A stretch of 14,248 bases of DNA from JBBIVP01 sp037439705 [NCBI: bacterium]. GTDB lineage: Bacteria > JBBIVP01. Of this stretch, positions 5,517-12,375 are shown piece after piece. The notes under the pieces were generated by a model that made no database searches, was not told the origin of the DNA, and worked only from the letters and a program-made list of their open reading frames with translations. The stretch lies in NCBI GenBank assembly GCA_037439705.1, contig JBBIVP010000021.1:3130-17377 (forward strand), written 5' to 3'. The stretch's first letter is position 1. Each line of letters opens with the position of its first letter. The position numbers and the translations under genes were made by a program.

Positions 5517-6434
5517 TCATTTGGAGTAAAGCGACTTAGAAATTTTCTTCCCATCAAGAAAAACTTCAACCTTCTCATCAGCAGAAACAAAAAAATAAAA
5601 CACTCTTCCCCCTTCAACCGTATCTCTAAACAGGCTCATCTTCCAATCTTCATAATTTATATTTACTACAAGAAATTTTTTTAGAAACCCGTATGGAATT
5701 TTAATTTTTAACACCCTACCTTCTGCTGGACTTCCGGGAACGATAACTTCAACCCCGTCTTTATCAGAAATTTTCATACCGGGTGAAGGAAACTGTTGAA
5801 AAACTGTATAAGGCACCCCTATTTCAGGATAGACATATTGTATTTTTAGATGAATTTCATAAGAAGAAAAAAAATTTTGCAAATCTTCAATCCCCATTCC
5901 ACTGAAGTCTGAGGAAACATAATTTTTGGGATGTGCTCCCATACTTATCAGGACCGATAAATCCCTAAAAGAAACTTCGCTTCCTGGAGGAGGATACTGC
6001 CCTATAACCTCATTTTCCGGTTTTGAAGAATGAACCTTAAGAATGCTCTTCAAATTCAAACCTGATTCTTCAATAATTACTTTTGCCATTTCAAAATCAA
6101 GAGCTATAATATCTGGAATATAAAACTTCTGAGGACCGAGTGAAAGAACAACAAAAACCGCTCTTTTTTTCTCAATTTTTTCACCTGCCTTTGGTTTCTG
6201 CTCAATAATGACATACTTTGGAACCGTTTCCGAATACTGAAAAGATTCAATTTTTAGTTCCAGCGATCCCCTTCTTAAAATCTGCCATGCCTCTATAAGC
6301 TCTTTCCCTTTCACATCTGGAACCAGAACAAAAATTTTTTCTCTTAACAAAATTTTTGAAATAATAAATGAAGAAAGCACTATACCGCCCACAAATGCAC
6401 ATAAAAAGACGAAAAACAAAAATGCCTTCTTCAC
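5517..6434 (-). CDS. Membrane-anchored three-repeat PASTA-domain protein
   Basis: A 305-residue protein with one N-terminal membrane helix (about residues 4-28) and then three PASTA repeats: about 36-98 (starts VPDVKGKELIEAW, with EQKPKAGEKI), 104-167 (IPDIIALDFEMAK, with GQYPPPGSEV) and 170-232 (with QQFPSPGMKI). The repeated Q-x-P-x-x-G signature is clear. Residues about 235-305 form a separate beta-rich C-terminal part that I do not recognise. PASTA repeats bind peptidoglycan fragments or serve as spacers in cell-wall enzymes and kinases; here there is no kinase or transpeptidase domain, so a cell-envelope role outside the membrane is all that can be said. The GTG start overlaps the fmt stop (GTGA), so the two are translated from one message. 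The stop is TGA. Confidence 0.85.
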   Translation of the reverse strand: MKKAFLFFVFLCAFVGGIVLSSFIISKILLREKIFVLVPDVKGKELIEAWQILRRGSLELKIESFQYSETVPKYVIIEQKPKAGEKIEKKRAVFVVLSLGPQKFYIPDIIALDFEMAKVIIEESGLNLKSILKVHSSKPENEVIGQYPPPGSEVSFRDLSVLISMGAHPKNYVSSDFSGMGIEDLQNFFSSYEIHLKIQYVYPEIGVPYTVFQQFPSPGMKISDKDGVEVIVPGSPAEGRVLKIKIPYGFLKKFLVVNINYEDWKMSLFRDTVEGGRVFYFFVSADEKVEVFLDGKKISKSLYSK

Positions 6435-7372
6435 CTTATTGTCTCAAAAATATCGCCGTGTTTTATAAGCCTTCCTCTCACCATCTCCTCAACATCCATC
6501 TCTCTCTTTCCTTCCATCTGAAGCCTCTTGAGCAACAGCTTCCCCTTTCCACACTCCACGGTTAGTTCTTCTTTTGAAATGGAAATCAATCCTGGTATTT
6601 CTCCCTCACTATCCTCTTCTTTAATATATGCCTTGAAAATTTTTATAAGTTTTCCTCTCAGGTAAGTATACGCAGATGGCCACGGCTGAAACCCCCTTAT
6701 CATGTTGTAAATCTCCCGTGAAGTCCTTTTCCAGTCTATTAACCCGTCCTCTTTTTTGATAATTGGAGCATAAGTGGCTTCTTCCTCCCTCTGTGGAATA
6801 AATTTTGCCTCATTTCTTTTTAGAACCTCCATCGCTTTTTCCATGAGTTTAATCCCGACAGGAATAAGTTTTTGAAAAAGGGTTGGAGTTGTATCTTCGG
6901 AAGAAATAGGAACTTTTTCTGAAAGAAGAATGTCACCAGCATCCATTCTTTCATTCATCCTTATTATGGTAACCCCTGTCTCAGACTCTCCGTTGACTAT
7001 AGCCCATTGAACTGGAGCAGCCCCTCTATATTTCGGAAGAAGAGAAAAATGAACATTTAATGGTGCGATCTTTGGAATTTCAAGAACCTGTTGCGGGAGA
7101 ATTTTTCCGTAAGCAACAACCAGTATTATATCGGGCTCAAATTTTTTCAGAAATTCAATGGACTCTTCATTTTTAAGAGAAGATGGCTGCCACACTTCAA
7201 TTCCTAATTTCCTGGCACAAATCTTTACAGGAGGTTCAATCTCCTCTCCCCTTCTACCTGACTTTTCCTCTTTTGTAACTACAAGAACCACCTCTTCCAG
7301 TTCTTTTAATCGTTCAAGAAAAGGGACGGATATTTCCGGCGTCCCCATAAAAATGCATCTAAACTTTTCCAT
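6431..7372 (-). CDS. fmt: Methionyl-tRNA formyltransferase
   Basis: A 313-residue enzyme that formylates initiator Met-tRNA using 10-formyl-tetrahydrofolate in the cytoplasm. The N-terminal Rossmann domain starts CIFMGTPEISVPFL; the catalytic residues N106, H108 and D144 all lie in family motifs (LNVHFSLLPKYRGAAPVQ and MDAGD) at the same numbers as in the E. coli enzyme. The C-terminal tRNA-binding domain covers about residues 205-313, with IDWKRTSREIYNMIRGFQPWPSAYT. Length is normal. ATG 7372 lies 14 bases inside the upstream hydrolase gene, with GGAG nine bases before it. There is no peptide deformylase gene next to it, unlike the common def-fmt pairing; instead it sits between a metallo-beta-lactamase-fold gene and a PASTA gene. 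Confidence 0.97.
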   Translation of the reverse strand: MEKFRCIFMGTPEISVPFLERLKELEEVVLVVTKEEKSGRRGEEIEPPVKICARKLGIEVWQPSSLKNEESIEFLKKFEPDIILVVAYGKILPQQVLEIPKIAPLNVHFSLLPKYRGAAPVQWAIVNGESETGVTIIRMNERMDAGDILLSEKVPISSEDTTPTLFQKLIPVGIKLMEKAMEVLKRNEAKFIPQREEEATYAPIIKKEDGLIDWKRTSREIYNMIRGFQPWPSAYTYLRGKLIKIFKAYIKEEDSEGEIPGLISISKEELTVECGKGKLLLKRLQMEGKREMDVEEMVRGRLIKHGDIFETIR

Positions 7373-8342
7373 AATACATTACTCCGTTTTTTTCCTCACA
7401 AAATACAAGACCATTTAACTCATATTCTTTAAGAATACAAAGCACAATTGTCCAGGAAAAAAGAATTTGCCACTCCTGCAAATCCGGATTTATTTTTTTT
7501 GTAATATCAAAAACTGAAAGGGGCTTTCCAGATGAATCAAGAACATCTAGCACTTTTTCCCTTGTTGTTTCTATAAACTCCTTCTTTTTTTTAATTGTCT
7601 CCTCTACATTTATCAAAATTTTTCTATGACCGGGCGCAATAAAATTTATCTTTGTTTTTAAAATTTCATCAAGTGAAGATTCATATTTTTTAAGAATCTG
7701 GAAATCAAATCTCCCGGTAATGGTCATATCATAAAGGGGATTGAACTGAAGAAGTGGCATAATGTGGTCACCAGTGAAAAGAATTCCGCTTTTCTCCAGA
7801 TAATATCCAGTATGTCCTGCAGTATGTCCTGAAAGAGGAAAGGCAATGACCTTTTCGTCACCCACATCTATTTTATCACCACATTTCAAAGGAATACAGT
7901 TTTTGATTGGCTCCGAAAGCTGGGAATTATGTTCTGGTATGAATTCTATAACAGGGAAAAGGGATTCTGGAATTCCTATGGATTGGAAAAAATTCCTTTT
8001 CTCTTTTATCATCCGAGTCATGGAATCAAAAAATCCGTTGCTCACTTTTGGTATCTCCATTTCCGGAACGAAAATCTCGGCCCCTGTTTTTTCAGATAGA
8101 TACTCTGCAAATCCATAATGGTCAGTATGTCCATGGGTGAGAAAAATTTTTTTTATCTTCTCCAACTCTACTCCTGATGATTTCAGTCCCTCAAAGAATT
8201 GAAAGATTGACTCCTCAGTTTTTACTCCCACATCTATCAAAAAAAATTCTCCTCTTTCAACGAGATAAAGGTTGGTAGGTCCAATAGCCCATGGAGTAGG
8301 ACATCTTATAATGTGTATTCCAAATTCTTTAATCTCTCCCAT
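7359..8342 (-). CDS. Metallo-beta-lactamase-fold hydrolase with C-terminal winged-helix-like domain
   Basis: A 327-residue protein. The metal site is complete: H70-G-H72-T-D74-H75, GHTAGH at 172-177, D192 (TGDH) and H239 (PGH). After about residue 255 a helical segment resembling a small winged-helix (PLSVFDITKKIN ... LNGLVFCEEKNGVMYY) follows, as in LACTB2-type hydrolases. The likely activity is hydrolysis of a thioester or phosphoester; the exact substrate is unknown. ATG 8342 has no Shine-Dalgarno; it lies seven bases after a TAAAAT element. The stop is TAG, inside the fmt start, and the protein looks complete at that point. It heads an operon with fmt and the PASTA gene. Confidence 0.88.
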   Translation of the reverse strand: MGEIKEFGIHIIRCPTPWAIGPTNLYLVERGEFFLIDVGVKTEESIFQFFEGLKSSGVELEKIKKIFLTHGHTDHYGFAEYLSEKTGAEIFVPEMEIPKVSNGFFDSMTRMIKEKRNFFQSIGIPESLFPVIEFIPEHNSQLSEPIKNCIPLKCGDKIDVGDEKVIAFPLSGHTAGHTGYYLEKSGILFTGDHIMPLLQFNPLYDMTITGRFDFQILKKYESSLDEILKTKINFIAPGHRKILINVEETIKKKKEFIETTREKVLDVLDSSGKPLSVFDITKKINPDLQEWQILFSWTIVLCILKEYELNGLVFCEEKNGVMYYGKV

Positions 8343-8349
8343 TTCTTAC

Positions 8350-8377
8350 ATTTTACAGAAAATGAGCTTTCGTTCAA
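8350..8377 (-). promoter_or_regulatory. Promoter of the hydrolase-fmt-PASTA operon (probably leaderless)
   Basis: On the minus strand TTGAAC (8377-8372), 16 bases, then TAAAAT (8355-8350; five of six matches). Seven bases separate the -10 from ATG 8342, so RNA should start at or beside the start codon. No Shine-Dalgarno is present. Confidence 0.5.
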
Positions 8378-8465
8378 TAAGTCATCCCTTGCACCGCAGG
8401 AGAATTTTTGCAAAAAATCTTGAAACAAAATTTATGTGCAATTAAATTTTGATAAAGGAGTGAGG

Positions 8466-10433
8466 ATGAGGCCGCCATTTTATGAAATAACAATGATGAA
8501 AGCTAAATATCTTCCGGAAGATTTTCCTGCGGTAACATATGGTGAAAAAAAGATAACCTGGAAGACTCTCGGAAAAAGGGTAAACAAGCTCGGAAACGCT
8601 TTTAAAGAAATGGGATTAAAAAAGGGTGAAATATGTGCCCTTATGTTCTACAATCGTCCCGAATTTATTGAAACATGCCTTGCAGTTCAGGCACTTGGGG
8701 CAATTCCAGTTACTGTAAATTACAGATATGTAAGTTCAGAACTGGAATATGTTCTTAACAACTGTGAGGCAAAATTTTTTCTGTTTGATGGCGATTTAGC
8801 AGAAATAGTTGAGAGTGCCAGAAAGAACATTCCTTCTGTAAAAAATTATGTATGCAGAGGAAACAAATTATCATGGGCTGAAGATTATGAATCCCTCATA
8901 AAGAATTCGGAGAATAATGAAATCAAAACAGAGGTCACATACGATGACCCGTTGGTGATAATATATACAGGTGGGACCACCGGAATGCCAAAAGGTGTAA
9001 TTCTAACCTATGGAAATATACATGCAAATCAGGATTCCATTGCAGGATATCTAATTCACCTCCTTCCAAAATGGGAAGAAAAGGACAAAAAATTTTCAAG
9101 TCTGGAGAGGAAAATTCAGGGAGTTGGAAGAGACCTGTTCACCGCTGTAAACAAGATATTCTCCTCAAAATCCCTTGAAAATAAAGTGATCGTAATTCAG
9201 GTTGATAAAGAAAAAGGGGTAAAGTTTCCACCTGTCACCGCTGTAAAGGAAAATGGGGAAATAAAAATTTTTTCTTCTGCCCATCCGAATCCTGATATTG
9301 AGATGAGAATAAAAATTAAGGAAACATTGAGGGAGTTTTTCGGACTTGAGATTTACAGCTCATCACTCAAAGGGAAAATCAAGCTCTTTCCAATTCTTCT
9401 TAAAAAACAACTCAGTAAGGAAATAGAAACAAAAACAAAATTCTCGTTGAGACTTGCCATGGCAAAAGCAAACCTTGCTTCATACATACCACCTCCCAAT
9501 TACCTCCTTATAGTTCCTCCTATGTTTCACCTTGCGAGCTTCGCAGTATGGCTCAATCACTGGAATTACCCCTTCGGCAGCATAATTTTTCCCTCCCAGA
9601 AAAGTTTTGACCCATTAGAAATCCTCCAACTCATAGAGCTTTATAAAGTCAATGAAGTTTTCATGGTTCCAACTATGTGGAAAAGGGTTATTGAAAGCCT
9701 TTCTGTCAGATTCTATGACACATCCTCAGTAAAAATAGCGTTGAGTGGAGCAGCTGTTCTTCATGCAGATGTAAAAAAGGAAATCCTCTCCAGTTTTCCA
9801 AATGCCCTTCTTCTTGATGCATTCGGACAAACAGAAATGGCTCCTGTAACAACAGTCAGGGTTGATGCGGATGAAGAAACTCTGAAAGAAAGATGTGTGG
9901 GAAAGCCACTTCCCGGAGTGGAAGTAAAGATAGTTGGAGAAGATGGAAGAAAACTTCCTCCAGGAGAAGTAGGAGAAATATGGTATCGCTCGGAGAGTTT
10001 GATGAAGGGATATTTGAAAGATGAGAAGAAAACAAAAGAGGTCATCCTTGAAAATGGATGGTTCAAATCCGGTGACCTCGGATACATGGGAAAGAACGGG
10101 GAGATTTATATTGTTGAAAGAAAGAGTGAGTGCATAAATACAGGAGGAGAAAAGGTCTATCCTGGAGAGGTAGAAGAAGTAATTGCCACACATCCTAAAG
10201 TGGCTCAGGTATGTGTAATTGGAATTCCTGATGAAACATGGGGAGAGATTGTTTCTGCACTTGTTGTCCTTAAAGAAGGTGAGACCTGTGATGAAGAAGA
10301 AATTATAAAGTGGTGTGATGGGAAAATAGCCTCATACAAAAAACCCAGGAAAGTAAAATTTGTGAGTGAATTGCCGATTTCTCCTGTTGGTAAGGTTCAG
10401 AGAAAGTTGGCAAAGGAAATGTTCAGGAAATAA
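8466..10433 (+). CDS. AMP-forming acyl-CoA synthetase (FadD-like) with a large internal insertion
   Basis: A 655-residue member of the ANL superfamily, expected to activate a carboxylic acid to its acyl-AMP and then acyl-CoA. Motifs: ATP-binding loop YTGGTTGMPKG (from residue 167), PPMFHLAS (from 351), DAFGQTEMAP (from 451), SGD with D537, the hinge segment ERKSECINTGGEKVYPGEVE, and the C-terminal catalytic lysine K643 (SPVGKVQRK). The CINTGGEKV form is the one seen in acyl-CoA synthetases related to mycobacterial FadD enzymes for bulky acids. Oddly, about 170 residues separate the ATP loop from PPMFHLAS where 40-50 is usual, so about 120-130 residues are inserted (roughly DNA 9080-9480). Start: AAGGAG lies five bases before ATG 8466; the in-frame GTG at 8436 lacks a ribosome site. 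Neighbouring CoA-transferase and hotdog genes suggest fatty or aromatic acid metabolism. Confidence 0.93.
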   Translation: MRPPFYEITMMKAKYLPEDFPAVTYGEKKITWKTLGKRVNKLGNAFKEMGLKKGEICALMFYNRPEFIETCLAVQALGAIPVTVNYRYVSSELEYVLNNCEAKFFLFDGDLAEIVESARKNIPSVKNYVCRGNKLSWAEDYESLIKNSENNEIKTEVTYDDPLVIIYTGGTTGMPKGVILTYGNIHANQDSIAGYLIHLLPKWEEKDKKFSSLERKIQGVGRDLFTAVNKIFSSKSLENKVIVIQVDKEKGVKFPPVTAVKENGEIKIFSSAHPNPDIEMRIKIKETLREFFGLEIYSSSLKGKIKLFPILLKKQLSKEIETKTKFSLRLAMAKANLASYIPPPNYLLIVPPMFHLASFAVWLNHWNYPFGSIIFPSQKSFDPLEILQLIELYKVNEVFMVPTMWKRVIESLSVRFYDTSSVKIALSGAAVLHADVKKEILSSFPNALLLDAFGQTEMAPVTTVRVDADEETLKERCVGKPLPGVEVKIVGEDGRKLPPGEVGEIWYRSESLMKGYLKDEKKTKEVILENGWFKSGDLGYMGKNGEIYIVERKSECINTGGEKVYPGEVEEVIATHPKVAQVCVIGIPDETWGEIVSALVVLKEGETCDEEEIIKWCDGKIASYKKPRKVKFVSELPISPVGKVQRKLAKEMFRK

Positions 10434-10482
10434 AAATCCTGGTTTGAACCTCCGCCCTGACCTGTGGAATGGTGAAAATTTC

Positions 10483-10492
10483 TTGTTATAAT
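10483..10492 (+). promoter_or_regulatory. Extended -10 promoter of the peroxiredoxin-like gene
   Basis: A perfect TATAAT (10487-10492) is preceded by TGT, an extended -10; no good -35 is seen. RNA would start near 10499, downstream of ATG 10469 and ATG 10496, which supports ATG 10541 as the true start. Confidence 0.5.
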
Positions 10493-10540
10493 TTTATGAC
10501 GGAATGGATAACAATTTTCATAGCAGGAGCGATTGGTTTA

Positions 10541-11104
10541 ATGAAACTTGCACGCGGAGATAAAGCACCCAAATTCAGTGCCACTGATGTGCATGGAAAT
10601 TCCTTCTCCATTGAGGCGGCGCTAAAAAACCACAATCTCGCAATTTTTTTCTTGAGATATATAGGTTGTGCCTTCTGTCAGGTTGAAATAATAGAGGTAA
10701 AAAAGAAGGAAGGGGAATTCAAAAGAAGAAACATTTATCCTGTATTTGTTGTGAACAGTGAAAGAAAAGTTCTAAAAAACTACATTGAAAAGAAACCAGA
10801 ACTCAATTTTACCTTCATTCCAGATGTAGAACTTAACCTATACAAACTTTATCACCTCAATATAGATGGAGGTATAAAAAGTATAGTTTCATGGAATGTA
10901 CTTAAGAAATTCTTAAAGTTTATATGGAAGGATATAAAAGACTACAAAGGGATATCAAAAGGGTTAGAGGGAGCACATTACCTTCTGCCAGCCTGCTTTG
11001 GAATTAACATGGATGGAATAATAGTTTATTCTCATTATGGAAAAGATATAACAGATGGCTGTAAAATAGACGAACTTTTGAAGGCATTTTCAGACAATCT
11101 GTAA
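10541..11104 (+). CDS. Peroxiredoxin-like (AhpC/TSA, thioredoxin-fold) protein
   Basis: About 187 residues beginning MKLARGDKAPKFSATDVHGN, the standard opening of AhpC/TSA proteins, followed by a beta strand (LAIFFLRYIGCAFCQVEI) with C43 and C46 as a C-x-x-C pair. This is the pattern of peroxiredoxin-like family proteins rather than typical two-cysteine AhpC. It probably reduces a peroxide or a disulfide in the cytoplasm; the reductant is unknown. The frame is open further upstream (ATG 10469) but those 24 residues have no family match, no ribosome site, and lie across a good promoter. ATG 10541 has AGGAG 11 bases upstream. A GC-poor C-terminal part includes a lysine-rich insertion (KKFLKFIWKDIKDYKG). 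The 71 bases to the end of the convergent CoA-transferase frame hold no clear terminator. Confidence 0.8.
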   Translation: MKLARGDKAPKFSATDVHGNSFSIEAALKNHNLAIFFLRYIGCAFCQVEIIEVKKKEGEFKRRNIYPVFVVNSERKVLKNYIEKKPELNFTFIPDVELNLYKLYHLNIDGGIKSIVSWNVLKKFLKFIWKDIKDYKGISKGLEGAHYLLPACFGINMDGIIVYSHYGKDITDGCKIDELLKAFSDNL

Positions 11105-11174
11105 AGGGATTATTTTAACGAAAAATTTGCACAAGTTAAACCTGTAAATTATCACAAACTTTTTTCACAACTCC

Positions 11175-11246
11175 TCACACAATCCCCTCTTTTTTCAGGA
11201 ATTCAAGTTCCGAGGGAGAAAGTCCGAGAAGTTTTAAATAAACCTA
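11175..11246 (-). other. In-frame amber codon and conserved C-terminal extension of the CoA-transferase
   Basis: TAG (11246-11244) is followed in frame by 22 codons beginning VYLKLLGLSPSELE and ending in a basic-acidic-glycine-hydrophobic tail (KKEGIV), then TGA. This matches the usual CaiB-family ending of the type GEHTEEVLxxLLGLSxEEIxxLxxxGVI. A single base differs from an uninterrupted gene of ordinary length. Confidence 0.85.
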
Positions 11247-12374
11247 TTCGTTGTGTTCTCCAAGCTCAGGGGCGGGGGTTTTAACCTTTCCGGGCGTTTC
11301 TGTAAGAACGACAGGAACGCCTGGCACACCTATTTTTCCAAACCTTTTGTGTTCAACCTCATTGAGCATTCCCCTTGCTTTCAGTTGAGGGTCATCAAGA
11401 AGGGTCTGTGCTGTATTAACCTCTCCACAGGGAACCCTTGCTTTATCAAGTTCTGCAGTAACTTCTTTGACCGTTCTCTCTCCTACCCATTGCTGAATTT
11501 CATTTATTAAAAATTCCGAGTTTTTAACCCTTTCGGGAAGAAAGGCGTATTTTTCTCCAAGTTCAGGCTTTCCAATCACTTCCATAAGTTTTCTCCATTG
11601 CTTATCCATAAGGGCAACAATAACCACATATCCGTCCTTTGCTTTATAAACATTCCAGAACGCAACCCGCCTGTTCTCATCCATAAGGCTTTCCGGAGTT
11701 ATTCCGAACTGTCCCATCACCTCCTCTGTAAGTTCTGCTCCAAATGCCCTCCTTATCTGGGTTCTGTAATTGTGAAAGTACATCACATCCTGCATTGATA
11801 TATCAACCATCTGCCCTTTTCCAGTTTTTGACCTCGCTATAAGTGCTGTAAGGATTCCTATTGCCAAGTAAGCACCACTCACAAGGTCTGCAAAAAATAC
11901 GGTTGGAGTCTTGTCGGGTCTTCTCATAGCATCCATAATTCCACCCGTAGCCTGTCCTATTATGTCAAAAGCCTGTCTGAAGGAATATGGACCCGTGTAA
12001 CCAAAACCAGAAATGGAGCCATAAATGAGCAAGGGATTTATTCTGGAAAGTTCTTTATATCCTATTCCATATCTGTCAAGAACCCCTGGAGTATAGTTTT
12101 CCACAAACACATCCGCCTTTTCAACGAGTTTTTTCAGAATTTCTGCTCCCTTTTCCGTGAAGAAATTAAGTGTAATGCCCTTTTTGTTCCTGTTTATAAC
12201 AGAATAGCCCCTTTCGGTCTTTGGATTAAAAGCCATAAGTATTCTCAGAGCCTCTCCCTGTGGTGGTTCTACTTTTATCACCTCGGCACCGAGGTCTGCA
12301 AGTATCTGCGTGCACCTCGGTCCTGAAAGGTATTGTGAAACATCAATAACCCTTATTCCTTCAAGTGGTTCCAT
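11244..12374 (-). CDS. CaiB/BaiF-type (family III) CoA-transferase, ending at an in-frame TAG
   Basis: A 376-codon frame for an enzyme that moves CoA between a CoA-thioester and a free acid. It opens MEPLEGIRVIDVSQYLSGPRC and has the family features EVIKVEPPQGE, NRNKKGITLN, VFVENYTPGVLDRYG and the catalytic aspartate D163 in ADLVSGAYLAIGILTAL. The frame stops at TAG after PELGEHNE, which is not the normal end: the family usually continues through a final helix. Exactly that continuation is present in the same frame after the TAG, to TGA at 11175-11177, giving 399 residues if the TAG is read. GGGAGG lies five bases before ATG 12374. The gene begins one base after the UbiB-like gene and shares its transcript. 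Enzyme family is certain, the acyl substrate is not. Confidence 0.94.
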   Translation of the reverse strand: MEPLEGIRVIDVSQYLSGPRCTQILADLGAEVIKVEPPQGEALRILMAFNPKTERGYSVINRNKKGITLNFFTEKGAEILKKLVEKADVFVENYTPGVLDRYGIGYKELSRINPLLIYGSISGFGYTGPYSFRQAFDIIGQATGGIMDAMRRPDKTPTVFFADLVSGAYLAIGILTALIARSKTGKGQMVDISMQDVMYFHNYRTQIRRAFGAELTEEVMGQFGITPESLMDENRRVAFWNVYKAKDGYVVIVALMDKQWRKLMEVIGKPELGEKYAFLPERVKNSEFLINEIQQWVGERTVKEVTAELDKARVPCGEVNTAQTLLDDPQLKARGMLNEVEHKRFGKIGVPGVPVVLTETPGKVKTPAPELGEHNE

Positions 12375-12375
12375 T

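Noticed and set aside
5509-5527. CTCCA/TGGAG hairpin at the 3' end of the PASTA gene as a terminator
   Set aside because: Only five pairs with a nine-base loop and no T-run in either direction.
7359-7361. TAG of the MBL-fold gene as a third internal amber codon
   Set aside because: The protein already looks complete at GVMYYGKV, and the 14 in-frame codons beyond the TAG overlap the fmt start and do not resemble the family.
9726-10193. Minus-strand open frame of 155 codons
   Set aside because: It lies wholly opposite the conserved C-terminal part of the acyl-CoA synthetase and shows no motif or ribosome site.
10469-10540. Upstream N-terminal extension of the peroxiredoxin-like protein
   Set aside because: No ribosome site, no family match, and an extended -10 promoter lies across it; ATG 10541 fits the family start.
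11112-11140. TTTAAC/GTTAAA inverted repeat between convergent genes as a terminator
   Set aside because: Six A+T-rich pairs around a 15-base loop, too weak to call.
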